From Catellatospora bangladeshensis (lineage in GTDB: Bacteria; Actinomycetota; Actinomycetes; Mycobacteriales; Micromonosporaceae): 64,000 nt of DNA. The first letter of the stretch is position 1; every line of letters begins with the position of its first letter. The notes under the pieces are model-generated. The model was given only the letters and a program-made list of their open reading frames with translations, ran no database searches and was not told the origin of the DNA. A program made the position numbers and the translations under genes. The stretch lies in assembly GCF_016862575.1 (NCBI RefSeq), contig NZ_BONF01000005.1, positions 248,001 through 312,000 of the forward strand, read 5' to 3'. Positions 8,826 through 17,823 of this stretch are shown here, one piece after another.

Positions 8826-10466
8826 ATGCGCGGAAGACTGATCGCGGCGGCGTTCGCGACGGCGCTGCTCGGCACCCTGCTCGCCCCCGGTGGCGCGCAG
8901 GCCGAGCCCCTCGCCGTGACGCCGGCCCCCACCGCGACCGCGGATTGCACGCTCAACCCCGCACTGCCCAAGCGGCAGTTCCGGGCCATGTGGATCGCCA
9001 GCGTGGTCAACATCGACTGGCCGAGTGCCGCGGGCAAGGCCGAGGAGGAGCTCAAGGCCGAGTATCGCGCCTGGCTCGACCTCGCGCAGCGCCTGAACCA
9101 CAACGCGGTGGTCGTGCAGGTCCGGCCGACCGCCGACGCCTTCTGGCCCTCGCCGTACGAGCCCTGGTCGGAATGGCTGACCGGCAAGCGCGACGGCGTC
9201 GGCCCCGGCTGGGACCCGCTGGCCTTCCTGGTCGCGGAGTCGCACGCCCGCAACCTCGAGTTCCACGCCTGGTTCAACCCGTACCGGATCTCGATGCCGA
9301 CCAGCGCGAGCGGGCTCGGCGCGGGCACCGACGTGAACAACCTGGCTCCCAACCACCCCGCTCGCCAGCACCCGGACTGGGCGCTGGCCTACCCCGTCAA
9401 CGCCGCGGGCAGCCGGCTCTACTACAACCCCGGCATCCCCGAGGTCCGCCAGCACGTGCAGGACGCGATGATGCACGCGGTCGAGAACTACGACATCGAC
9501 GGCGTCCACTTCGACGACTACTTCTACCCGTACCCGGCCGCCGGTCAGGACTTCCCCGACCAGGCCACGTTCGAGCAGTACGGGGCCGGCTTCGCCAGCA
9601 AGGCGGACTGGCGGCGCAACAACATCGACCTGCTGGTGCACGAGATGAGCCAGCGCATCAAGGCCGCCAAGCCGTGGGTCAAGTTCGGCGTGAGCCCGTT
9701 CGGCATCTGGCGCAACAAGGCGGCCGACCCGCTCGGCTCGGAGACCAACGGCACCCAGTCCTACGACGCCAACTTCGCCGACACCCGCAAGTGGGTGAAG
9801 GAGGGCTGGCTGGACTACATCGTGCCGCAGGTCTACTGGAACATCGGGCTGGCCGTGGCCGACTACGCCAAGCTGGTGCCGTGGTGGTCGGACGTGGTCA
9901 CCGGCACGAACACGCAGCTCTACATCGGCCAGGCCGACTACAAGATCGCGACCGCGGGGCAGCCCGCGGCGTGGTTCGACCCGGCCGAGATGAGCAGGCA
10001 CCTGACGTTCAACCGCGACTACAACGTGGCCGGCAACGTGCACTTCAGCGCGGTGCAGGTGCGGGCGAACCGGATCGGGGCCACCGACCTGTACGCGGCG
10101 GAGCACTACTCGAAGCCGTCGCTGGTCCCGGCCATGACGCACCTGCCCAGCAAGCCGCTGCTGTTCCCGGTCGTCACCAAGGCCGACCGCGGCGACGCGG
10201 GCGTGGCGCTGCAGTGGCAGCCGCTGGCGAACAACGCCGGGCCGTTCGGCGAGGCGGCGTCGTACGCGGTGTACCGGTTCGACGGGCTGAAGCTGCTGCC
10301 CACGGGCTGCGACCTGGCCGACGCGACCAACCTGGTCGGCACCACCCGGGGCACGTCCTTCACGGACACCTCGGCGGTGGCGGGACAGCGGTACACGTAC
10401 TTCGTGACCTCGCTGGACCGGCTGTACAACGAGTCGTTCCCCAGCCCGGCCCGCTTCGTGCCGTGA
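8826..10466 (+). CDS. Secreted glycoside hydrolase, GHL10 / DUF187 type
   Basis: 546 residues. A signal peptide (residues 1-27, ending GGAQA) is followed by a TIM-barrel domain of the GHL10 family (AMWIASVVNIDWPS; VVVQVRPTADAFWPS; FHAWFNPYRIS; GVHFDDYFYPYP; DYIVPQVYWNIG) and a C-terminal fibronectin-III-like domain from about residue 435. Related proteins act on cell-wall or exopolymer glycans outside the cell; the exact substrate is not known. ATG 8826 is chosen because GGAGGA sits 6 nt upstream and it gives a clean signal peptide; in-frame starts exist at 8781 and 8808. Confidence 0.85.
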   Translation: MRGRLIAAAFATALLGTLLAPGGAQAEPLAVTPAPTATADCTLNPALPKRQFRAMWIASVVNIDWPSAAGKAEEELKAEYRAWLDLAQRLNHNAVVVQVRPTADAFWPSPYEPWSEWLTGKRDGVGPGWDPLAFLVAESHARNLEFHAWFNPYRISMPTSASGLGAGTDVNNLAPNHPARQHPDWALAYPVNAAGSRLYYNPGIPEVRQHVQDAMMHAVENYDIDGVHFDDYFYPYPAAGQDFPDQATFEQYGAGFASKADWRRNNIDLLVHEMSQRIKAAKPWVKFGVSPFGIWRNKAADPLGSETNGTQSYDANFADTRKWVKEGWLDYIVPQVYWNIGLAVADYAKLVPWWSDVVTGTNTQLYIGQADYKIATAGQPAAWFDPAEMSRHLTFNRDYNVAGNVHFSAVQVRANRIGATDLYAAEHYSKPSLVPAMTHLPSKPLLFPVVTKADRGDAGVALQWQPLANNAGPFGEAASYAVYRFDGLKLLPTGCDLADATNLVGTTRGTSFTDTSAVAGQRYTYFVTSLDRLYNESFPSPARFVP

Positions 10467-10510
10467 CCTGGGGGCGCTGAGCCCGGGAACGCCGTGATCC
10501 GGCGCTCCGG

Positions 10511-10561
10511 TTAAGAAGGGCACCTTCTTATACGCATAGCGATAAGAAGGTGCCCTTCCTT
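10511..10561. repeat. Long palindrome AAGAAGGGCACCTTCTTAT
   Basis: AAGAAGGGCACCTTCTTAT (10513-10531) is followed after 10 nt by its reverse complement with one insertion (10542-10561). Each arm is itself nearly self-complementary, so both a cruciform of two small hairpins and one large hairpin can form. It lies after the glycoside hydrolase and before a gene on the same strand, so it may terminate the former, but it is unlike the other terminators here and resembles a dispersed repeat. Confidence 0.7.
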
Positions 10562-10700
10562 CTGCCTGTGGGCAGGTGGTTGAAATCAACACTTCCGAAA
10601 CATCGCGGCAACGACTACATTCAGGCCCACCGATGCATACCCCGGCATCGGAACACCGGCTCGTTGTACCCCCGACGACCCCGTCAGCCGAGGTGAAGCC

Positions 10701-11231
10701 ATGTCCCGCCTGCGCATGCTCCTCGTCCCAGCCGTCGCCGCGATCGCCGTACTGGCAACCGCGTCGCCGGCCGCCGCCGTGACCACGGCGGAGAAGCTGT
10801 CCGTCCTGTCCAGCTGGACCCAGACCAGCTCGACCAGCTACAACGCATGGAACAGCGCCCGGCAGAACCAGGGCGCGTGGTCGGCGTACGCCTTCAACTG
10901 GAGCACCGACTACTGCTCGTCGAGCCCGGACAACCCGATCGGGTTCGACTTCAAGCTGTCCTGCTACCGGCACGACTTCGGCTACCGCAACTACAAGGAG
11001 ATGGGCCAGTTCTCCGCGAACAAGGCCCGCCTCGACAGCGCGTTCTACGAGGACCTCAAGCGCAAGTGCGCCACGTACAACGTGGTCGTGCGGCCCGCCT
11101 GCTACAGCCTGGCCTGGACGTACTACCAGGCCGTGAAGAACTTCGGCAGCGTCGCCGTGAGCAAGGCCGACATCGCGCGTGCCCAGCGCATGAAGGAGAG
11201 CGCGCTGCGCGCCGCCGCCGCCGAGGGCTGA
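10701..11231 (+). CDS. Secreted prokaryotic phospholipase A2
   Basis: 176 residues. A signal peptide (1-26, ASPAAA) precedes a short helical domain with the phospholipase A2 signature CYRHDFGYRNY, which supplies the catalytic His-Asp pair, and four cysteines for two disulphides. This matches the small secreted Streptomyces-type PLA2 that hydrolyses the sn-2 ester of phospholipids using calcium. ATG 10701 has GAGGTGA 6 nt upstream. A hairpin terminator follows. Confidence 0.85.
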   Translation: MSRLRMLLVPAVAAIAVLATASPAAAVTTAEKLSVLSSWTQTSSTSYNAWNSARQNQGAWSAYAFNWSTDYCSSSPDNPIGFDFKLSCYRHDFGYRNYKEMGQFSANKARLDSAFYEDLKRKCATYNVVVRPACYSLAWTYYQAVKNFGSVAVSKADIARAQRMKESALRAAAAEG

Positions 11232-11251
11232 CGACCCGCTCCCACCGTGAA

Positions 11252-11298
11252 AGACCGCGCGGGCTTCCCGATCCGTCTCCGGGAAGGCCGCGCGGTCT
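11252..11298. terminator. Hairpin terminator between convergent genes
   Basis: Arms AGACCGCGCGG-CTTCCCG and CGGGAAG-CCGCGCGGTCT pair with few mismatches around a short loop, with TCGTCTT after it. Placed between the phospholipase and the convergent cyclase-ATPase gene, it probably serves both. Confidence 0.8.
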
Positions 11299-11308
11299 CG
11301 TCTTCGCC

Positions 11309-14038
11309 TCAGGAGCCGCTGGGCAGCTCGGCGAAGCGGCTGGAGTCCACCGCCATGTCCGGGTGCTCGACCGCGAGCGCCAGCGACGCCGTCTCGCCCA
11401 GCGACAGCGCCGCGCCCTGGGCGTACGCCTCGTCGAACACCGCGTCGCCCAGCGCGGCGCGGGCCGCCTCCTGCTGCGCGGCCCAGTAGGCGGCGAAGAT
11501 GCCGGGGCCGCAGTGCAGCCGGACCGTCGCCTGCTCCGCCGCGCCGAACAGCATCGCCGCCGTCGTCGGGTCGCCCCCCTGCACGCAGCGCGCCGCCATC
11601 GCCTTGATCGCGACGCAGGCGCGGCCCTGGAAGCCGTACGCCATGCGCGAGCGCAGCGCCACGGTCAGGTGCTCGTGCGCGGCCACCAGGTCGCCCCGGC
11701 GCAGCGCCACCATGCCCAGCAGCAGGTCCAGCGTGCGGCGGCCGCGCTCGGCCGGGCGGAGCTGCTCCAGCTGGCGGGAGGCGGCAAGCAGCGCCGCCGC
11801 CTCGTCCAGCGCGCCGCGCAGCCACAGCAGCTCGGCCAGGTTGCACACGGCGAACAGCGCGTCCGGCGCCACCTCGTAGCGGGTGGCCCAGGCGATCACC
11901 TCCCGGCAGGCCGTCTCGGCCTCGTCGGGTCTGCCCGCGTGCCGCAGCGCGCCCGACCGCCCGGCCAGCACCCGCGCCAGCAGGCCCGGATCGCCGGCCC
12001 GCCGGGCGGACGCCTCGGCCCGGCGGCTGAAGCGCAGCTCCTCGGCGAACTCCCCGTCCACGGCGGCGTGCCCGGAGTGCGCGTGGTACGCCCGCGCCAG
12101 CTCCGCGTCGGCCACCTGCTCGCCGGTCTCGGACAGCCGCGCGTACAGCCGGAACAGCCACAGCCGGCCCTCCCGCGCCAGCCCCCGCTCGCGCCACCAC
12201 TGGTCCAGCCCGGCCGAGATGTGCAGGCCGGAGCGGGCGCTGCCGCCGGTGCCGCACCAGCGCAGCGCGGTCCGCAGCTCGGCGGCGAGCGGGTCGATCG
12301 AGTACAGCGACAGCGTCACCGGCTGCCCGTCCGCACCCCTGCCGACGCTGTGCAGGGCGCGCAGCGCCCAGGCCACGTGCCGGTCCCGGGCCGCCGCCTC
12401 CTCGCCGTGCTCGGCCAGCCGCCGCGCGGCGTAGCCGCGGATCGGGTCGAGCATGCGGTACGTCGTGCCCTGCGCGCCCGGCTCGGCCTGCACCAGCGAC
12501 TTGTCCACCAGCACGGTGAGCGCGTCGAGCGGGTCGCCGTCCATCAGCCACTGCACGCTGGACAGCCGCACCGGCCCGGCGAACACCGACATCCAGCGCA
12601 GCAGCCGCGCCGCCTCCGGCGTGAGCGTGCGGTACGACCAGGTGACGGTGGCCTGCATGGTGGCGTGCCGGGCGTGCGCGCCGGACGGCGAGGCGCCCGC
12701 GTCCAGCGCCCGCAGCGGGTCGCTCTCCTCCGCGGTCAGCTCGGCGTGCAGCCGCGCCGCCAGCTCGCTGCCGGACAGCACCCGCAGCCGCGCCGCGGCC
12801 AGCTCGATGGCCAGCGGCAGGCCGTCCAGCCGGGCCGCGACCCGGGCCAGGTCGGCCAGCTCGGCGGGCTCGACCGCGCGCCCACCGCGGGCCGCGGCGG
12901 TGCGCTCGGCCAGCAGTGTCACCGCGTCGCTCAGGCCGCCGTCGGCAGGGGCCAGGGACAGCGACGGGATACGCCAGACCAGCTCGCCCGGGATGCCGAG
13001 CGGCTCCCGGCTGGTGGCGAGCACGGTGACCTCCCGCGCCCCGGCCAGCAGCTGCGCCATCAGCGCCGCCACCACCCCGAGCTGCGCCTCGCAGGTGTCC
13101 AGCACCAGCATCAGGCGGCGGGTGGAGGCGTGCTCCACCAGGGTCTCCGAGACCGGGCGGCCCGGCTCCGGGCGCAGCCCCAGCACCGTGGCGATGGTGA
13201 ACGCCAGCAGCCCCGGGTCGGTCACCGTGGCCAGATCGACCGACCAGATGCCGTCCGGATAGGACTCGATGAGGTCGTGCGCGACCGCGACGGCCAGCCG
13301 GCTCTTGCCCGCGCCGCCCGCGCCCACCACGGTCACCAGCCGGTGCGCCGACAGCAGCTCGGCCAGCTCGGCGCGTTCGGCGGTGCGGCCCACGAAGGAG
13401 GTCAGCGGGCAGGGCAGGTTGTGCGGCGCGGTGCGTTCGGTGCGCGGACGGGGGAAGTGCTGCTCCAGGTCGGGGGCGACCAGCTGGAAGAGACGTTCCC
13501 GGCCGTCGAAGCCGCGCAGCCGGTGCAGCCCCAGGTCGAGCAGCCAGGCCTGGTCGGGCAGGCTGGTGGCGGCCTCGGCGGTGGAGGCGGACAGCAGGAT
13601 CTGGCCGCCGTGCGCGGCCGCCGCGACCCGGGCCGCGCGGTGCACCTCGGGGCTGGCGTACTCGCGGCCGTGCGGCTCGGCGAAGCCGGTGTGCAGTCCC
13701 ATCCGGACCTTCGGCTGTGCCTGCGGGTCCGCCCAGGCGTGCGCGTCGAGCGCCCGCTGCGCGCCCGCACAGGCCTCCACGGCGGTCGCCGCGTCGGCGA
13801 AGGCGAAGAAGTAGGAGTCGCCCTCGGTGAACAGCTCCACGCCGCCGGCGGACGCGAGGACGGCGCGCAGCACCCGCCGATGCTCGTGGAGCACCGGCCG
13901 ATAGCCGTCACCGAGCATCTGGGCCAGTCGGGTCGAGCCCTCGATGTCGGTGAACAAGAACGTCACCTGCCCACGCGGCAGGTGTGAACGCTGCGGCACG
14001 CGCGGATAACCTCCGCCCCCCTGGAAGTCGCGGTTCAT
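11309..14038 (-). CDS. Class III cyclase - NTPase - TPR regulator
   Basis: About 909 residues. An N-terminal class III adenylate/guanylate cyclase domain (FLFTDIEGSTR near 24-34; EGDSYFFAF; RMGLHTG) is followed by an AfsR/STAND-type NTPase (Walker A GAGGAGKS near 236-243; LMLVLDTCE) and a long alpha-helical TPR-like C-terminus. The usual asparagine of the VNRAAR motif is histidine (EVHRAARV), as in a large group of actinobacterial relatives, so cyclase activity is uncertain. Likely a signalling protein whose input is sensed by the TPR part. Start is unsure: ATG 14038 has a GGTGGGGGT stretch upstream, and the frame stays open to 14167. Confidence 0.75.
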   Translation of the reverse strand: MNRDFQGGGGYPRVPQRSHLPRGQVTFLFTDIEGSTRLAQMLGDGYRPVLHEHRRVLRAVLASAGGVELFTEGDSYFFAFADAATAVEACAGAQRALDAHAWADPQAQPKVRMGLHTGFAEPHGREYASPEVHRAARVAAAAHGGQILLSASTAEAATSLPDQAWLLDLGLHRLRGFDGRERLFQLVAPDLEQHFPRPRTERTAPHNLPCPLTSFVGRTAERAELAELLSAHRLVTVVGAGGAGKSRLAVAVAHDLIESYPDGIWSVDLATVTDPGLLAFTIATVLGLRPEPGRPVSETLVEHASTRRLMLVLDTCEAQLGVVAALMAQLLAGAREVTVLATSREPLGIPGELVWRIPSLSLAPADGGLSDAVTLLAERTAAARGGRAVEPAELADLARVAARLDGLPLAIELAAARLRVLSGSELAARLHAELTAEESDPLRALDAGASPSGAHARHATMQATVTWSYRTLTPEAARLLRWMSVFAGPVRLSSVQWLMDGDPLDALTVLVDKSLVQAEPGAQGTTYRMLDPIRGYAARRLAEHGEEAAARDRHVAWALRALHSVGRGADGQPVTLSLYSIDPLAAELRTALRWCGTGGSARSGLHISAGLDQWWRERGLAREGRLWLFRLYARLSETGEQVADAELARAYHAHSGHAAVDGEFAEELRFSRRAEASARRAGDPGLLARVLAGRSGALRHAGRPDEAETACREVIAWATRYEVAPDALFAVCNLAELLWLRGALDEAAALLAASRQLEQLRPAERGRRTLDLLLGMVALRRGDLVAAHEHLTVALRSRMAYGFQGRACVAIKAMAARCVQGGDPTTAAMLFGAAEQATVRLHCGPGIFAAYWAAQQEAARAALGDAVFDEAYAQGAALSLGETASLALAVEHPDMAVDSSRFAELPSGS

Positions 14039-14264
14039 GCTGCCGTACCCCCACCTGCGCGGGACATCGTGAGAACGGGTTGATCGAGCCGCCCGAGGTG
14101 CCACCACCTCGGACCGAAGCAGACGATCACTCGCGTGTCGAGCTGCCAACCGTCGTAACGACGACACCGCGGGGCGGATGTGGTCCGTCAGGTCACAACC
14201 GGATCACCCGACGGACACCTCGTGCGCATGACGAGCCGGGCGCGGGCAAGGCATACTCGGACGC

Positions 14265-15242
14265 GTGCGTGACGGGGAGGACAAGAACGAGGCGACGGCG
14301 CCGGGCCACGAGCCCCCCGCCGCGCCCGCTGCCGCCGCGACCACGGCGGCTGAGGGCGCGCCGCCCGCTGAGACGGTCTCCGTTGGACAGGCGCTGGTGC
14401 GGCTGCGCTCGGCCGCGATGGACGCCGGGCGGGCCGTGGTGCGCGAGTCACGGCGGCCGGTGGGGCGGCTCACCACCATCGCGGGCACGCTGGTCGCGCT
14501 GGTGACGGCGGCGACGGTGACCGGCGCGCTGCTGATCCCGGCGCTGGGCGGCGCGAAGCCCCCGGCCGCCGCGGAGCCCTCGGCCTCCAGCGAGGCGCCC
14601 TCCAGCGAGACGCCGAGCCCGAGCTTCTCGCCCATGCCCACCGCGACGGCCTCGGCGAGCCCGGCGGCCCGCCCCGCCGAGGCGTTCCGCCGCTGGGCGG
14701 AGGCCGCCTCGCCGAAGGTCAACGTGCCGGTGACCGCGCTGCAGGCGTACGCGTACGCCGAGTGGGTGCTGACCTCCACCAAGCCCACCTGCAAGCTGCG
14801 CTGGACCACGCTCGCGGCGATCGGCAAGATCGAGTCCGACCACGGCCGCACCAAGGGCGCCAAGCTCGGCGAGGACGCCAAGGCGCTGCCGCCGATCCTC
14901 GGGCCGGCCCTGGACGGCACGAAGAACAACAAGCGCATCGCGGACACCGACGCGGGCACGCTCGACTTCGACAAGAAGTGGGACCACGCCGTCGGGCCGA
15001 TGCAGTTCATCCCGTCGACCTGGGTGGCGTACGCGGTCGACGCGGACAACGACCAGCTCGCCGATCCCCACGATCTCGACGACGCGTCACTGGCCGCGGC
15101 GTACTACCTCTGCGCCTCGGGCAAGGACCTGTCGGTCGTCGCCAATTGGAAGTCCGTGGTGCTGTCGTACAACAACGTCGGGGTGTACCTGCAGAAGGTG
15201 TACGACACGGCGCAGGCGTACGGCCGGAGCAGCCAGGCGTAA
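14265..15242 (+). CDS. Membrane-anchored lytic transglycosylase
   Basis: 325 residues. A cytoplasmic Ala/Pro-rich stretch (1-70), one membrane helix (about 73-95), a Pro/Ser linker and a transglycosylase domain (from about 160). The motif AAIGKIESDHGR holds the catalytic glutamate (near 188) and AVGPMQFIPSTW (near 241) is the typical substrate-binding segment. It cleaves the MurNAc-GlcNAc bond of peptidoglycan. GTG start at 14265 has no ribosome binding site, but CATACT lies 7 nt upstream, so a leaderless mRNA is likely. Confidence 0.85.
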   Translation: MRDGEDKNEATAPGHEPPAAPAAAATTAAEGAPPAETVSVGQALVRLRSAAMDAGRAVVRESRRPVGRLTTIAGTLVALVTAATVTGALLIPALGGAKPPAAAEPSASSEAPSSETPSPSFSPMPTATASASPAARPAEAFRRWAEAASPKVNVPVTALQAYAYAEWVLTSTKPTCKLRWTTLAAIGKIESDHGRTKGAKLGEDAKALPPILGPALDGTKNNKRIADTDAGTLDFDKKWDHAVGPMQFIPSTWVAYAVDADNDQLADPHDLDDASLAAAYYLCASGKDLSVVANWKSVVLSYNNVGVYLQKVYDTAQAYGRSSQA

Positions 15243-15344
15243 GCATCCGGACGTCCGGGCACAGATCAGCGAAACGGCCCATAACACTACCGTGTGCCAC
15301 CGCAGCTGCCATCAACCGACACTCAGAGTAATGGTTTGCATACG

Positions 15345-16421
15345 ATGACAGGTGGGACCCTTCCGTTTCGCGTTCCCAATGTGCAAGCTGGACAGGTGAA
15401 GGTGCGCGAATGGGATCCCCGTACCGCCGCCGCCACTGAGATCACCTCTCTGGTAGCCCTCCTCAACGAGGTGTCGGCGGTCGACCTACCTGATGATCCG
15501 CTGTGGCAAGACGGCATGATGCGCGACTACCTGGCGGTCACCATGCCCGGTGAACGCAAGCTGATGTGGCTGGTCGAGGAGCACGAGGGGGACGCCGCGC
15601 GGGGCGTGCCGCCGCTGGGCGCGGGCAGCATCCTCCTGCTCGGAGACATCGGCGTCGTCGAGATTCTGGTCCACCCCAAGGCGCGCCGCCAGAACATCGG
15701 CCGCGCCCTGCTCGTCGAGCAGGTCCGGACGGCCCTGCGGCACAACTTCACCACCCTGGGCGTGGAGGTGGCCGGCGGCACCGTCGCGGTCGACTTCTAC
15801 ACGTCGTACGGCTTCATGCTCGCCTTCACCGAGATCCGCAGCGTGCTGCGGCTGGACACGGTCGACTGGTTCACGCTCGGCGACCTCGCCGGCGGCGTGG
15901 GCGCCGGGTATCAGATCGAGTTCTACGCCGACGGGCCGCCCGAGCACCTGATCGCGCCGTACGCGGCGGCCAAGGCCGAGGTGCGCGAGAACTACGACCT
16001 CGGCGACCTGGAGCTGCGGCCCAGCTCGTACGAGCCGGAGCGGCTGCAGGCCAGCCTGCACACGCTGGCCGCGCGTGGGCTCAAGCTCTACGTGGTGGTC
16101 GCGGTCCAGGAGAAGACCGGCGAGGTGGCCGGCCTGACCGAGGTCGTCGTGCCCGCCCAGCGCCCCGGCCGCGCCGACCAGTACGACACCGTCGTCGTGC
16201 CCCGGCACCGCGGCTACGGCGTGGGCCGCGCCATCAAGGCGCGCATGCTGTTCGAGCTGCGCTCGGCCGAGCCGAAGCTCACCGAGGTGCAGACCTGGAA
16301 CGCCGCCATCAATGAGCCGCTCATCAAGGTCAACCAGGAGCTGGGCTTCGTCGCCGATCGTCAATGGCTGGAGTACGAGGGCGACGTCCTGGAACTGGCC
16401 CACCGCCTGGGCATAAGCTGA
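15345..16421 (+). CDS. Tandem GNAT acetyltransferase
   Basis: 358 residues with two GNAT folds. The first (about 20-170) has the acetyl-CoA loop HPKARRQNIGRALL (near 110), the second (about 200-355) VPRHRGYGVGRAIKARML (near 284) followed by NAAINEPLIKVNQELGF. The two-domain layout is like that of mycothiol synthase (MshD) but sequence features specific for MshD were not recognised, so the substrate is unknown. ATG 15345 is chosen as the first likely start; the frame is open to 15294. A zinc ribbon gene follows after 4 nt and is probably cotranscribed. Confidence 0.75.
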   Translation: MTGGTLPFRVPNVQAGQVKVREWDPRTAAATEITSLVALLNEVSAVDLPDDPLWQDGMMRDYLAVTMPGERKLMWLVEEHEGDAARGVPPLGAGSILLLGDIGVVEILVHPKARRQNIGRALLVEQVRTALRHNFTTLGVEVAGGTVAVDFYTSYGFMLAFTEIRSVLRLDTVDWFTLGDLAGGVGAGYQIEFYADGPPEHLIAPYAAAKAEVRENYDLGDLELRPSSYEPERLQASLHTLAARGLKLYVVVAVQEKTGEVAGLTEVVVPAQRPGRADQYDTVVVPRHRGYGVGRAIKARMLFELRSAEPKLTEVQTWNAAINEPLIKVNQELGFVADRQWLEYEGDVLELAHRLGIS

Positions 16422-16425
16422 TCCG

Positions 16426-16644
16426 ATGCCACGCTACGACTTCCGCTGCCGCGCCTGCGGCGACACGTTCGAGGTGAACCGGCCGATGGTGGCCGCGGGC
16501 GACCCCGCGCCCTGCCCGGCCGGTCACGACGACACCGTGAAGCTGCTGACCACCGTCGGCCTCGCCGGCCGCGCGGGCGCCGGCTCCCCCGCGCCTGCCC
16601 CGTCCGGCGGTGGCGGCTGCTGCGGCGGCGGCTGCTGCAGCTGA
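16426..16644 (+). CDS. FmdB-family zinc ribbon protein
   Basis: 72 residues. MPRYDFRCRACGDTFEV and CPAGHDD give the C-x2-C / C-x2-H type zinc ribbon of the FmdB/CxxC_CxxC_SSSS family. The tail is Gly/Ser-rich and ends in a cysteine-rich GGCCGGGCCS. These proteins are putative regulatory or assembly factors of unknown role. It is 4 nt downstream of the GNAT gene. Confidence 0.8.
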   Translation: MPRYDFRCRACGDTFEVNRPMVAAGDPAPCPAGHDDTVKLLTTVGLAGRAGAGSPAPAPSGGGGCCGGGCCS

Positions 16645-16670
16645 CGCCGGAAGCGGCCGGCAGGCGCGAA

Positions 16671-16731
16671 GATCGCTGTCTCGTGTCAGAACCTGTGGTC
16701 AGACCCCAGCTTTGGACACGAAACTCCGATC
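16671..16731. repeat. Inverted repeat, family B, copy 1 (convergent junction)
   Basis: GATCG...TCGTGTC (16671-16687) pairs with GACACGA...CGATC (16715-16731). The inner part is degenerate compared with the second copy at 45512-45576, with which it shares the edges, the TCGTGTC-GAACCT core and the spacing. It lies between the convergent zinc ribbon gene and hemB. Confidence 0.75.
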
Positions 16732-16771
16732 ATGACTGTCCGCCCCGAGACCCACGCCACCCGTGGGGCGG

Positions 16772-17755
16772 CTAGAACTCGGCGCGCAGGCGGCGGGCGG
16801 CGTCGACGGCCCAGTAGGTGAGGATCAGCTGCGCGCCCGCGCGGCGGATGGAGTACAGCGTCTCCATCATCACCCGGTCGCGGTCGAGCCAGCCATTGGC
16901 GGCCGCGGCCTCGACCATCGCGTACTCGCCGCTGACCTGGTACGCCGCGACGGGCACGTCGACCCGGTCGCGCACCGCGGAGATCACGTCGAGGTACGGC
17001 AGGCCCGGCTTCACCATCACCATGTCGGCGCCCTCGGCGACGTCCAGCTCGACCTCGCGCAGCGACTCGCGCAGGTTCGCCGGGTCCTGCTGGTAGCTGC
17101 GCCGGTCGCCCTCCAGCGACGACTCGACCGCGTCGCGGAACGGGCCGAAGAAGGCGGAGGCGTACTTCACGGCGTACGCCAGGATGCTCGTGTCGCGGAA
17201 CCCGGCCTCGTCGAGGGCGCGGCGGACCACGGCGACCTGGCCGTCCATCATGCCGGACGGGCCGACCACGTGGACCCCGGCCGCGGCCTGGGCCACCGCC
17301 ATCCGGGCGTACGCGGACAGCGTCGCGTCGTTGTCCACCGAGCCGTCGGGGCGCACCAGGCCGCAGTGCCCGTGCGAGGTGAACTCGTCCAGGCACAGGT
17401 CGCTCATCACCACGACGCTGTCGCCGACCTCGCTCACCACGTCCCGGATCGCGACGTTGAGGATGCCGGACGGGTCGATGCCGCCGGAGCCGACGGCGTC
17501 CTTCTCGGTCGGGATGCCGAACAGCATGACGCCGCCGACGCCCGCCTGGGCCGCCTCGGCGACGGCCTTGCGCAGCGACTCGCGGGAGTGCTGCACGATG
17601 CCGGGCATGGACTTCACCGGGCGCGGCTCGGTGATGCCCTCCTTCACGAACAGCGGCAGGATCAGCTCTGCCGGGTGCAGCCTGGTCTCGCTGACCATGC
17701 GCCGCATCGCCGCGGTGGTGCGCAGCCGGCGGGGCCGCACGTTCGGGAAGGACAT
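16772..17755 (-). CDS. hemB: Delta-aminolevulinic acid dehydratase (porphobilinogen synthase)
   Basis: 327 residues, full length. Condenses two 5-aminolevulinate molecules to porphobilinogen. The two active-site lysines are in [15 protein letters not shown] (near 194) and [10 protein letters not shown] (near 246). In the metal loop the usual C-x-C is C-x-D ([14 protein letters not shown]), a mixed form between zinc and magnesium enzymes that is common in actinobacteria. ATG 17755 has AGGGAG upstream. Last gene of the rex-hemACD-hemB group, 68 nt after hemD. Confidence 0.95.
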   Translation of the reverse strand: MSFPNVRPRRLRTTAAMRRMVSETRLHPAELILPLFVKEGITEPRPVKSMPGIVQHSRESLRKAVAEAAQAGVGGVMLFGIPTEKDAVGSGGIDPSGILNVAIRDVVSEVGDSVVVMSDLCLDEFTSHGHCGLVRPDGSVDNDATLSAYARMAVAQAAAGVHVVGPSGMMDGQVAVVRRALDEAGFRDTSILAYAVKYASAFFGPFRDAVESSLEGDRRSYQQDPANLRESLREVELDVAEGADMVMVKPGLPYLDVISAVRDRVDVPVAAYQVSGEYAMVEAAAANGWLDRDRVMMETLYSIRRAGAQLILTYWAVDAARRLRAEF

Positions 17756-17823
17756 CGGGCACTCCCTGGCTGTCGGTTTCGGCGCGTCCCCAGTGGTGAT
17801 CGAGGACGCGCCGATCTCGTGAC

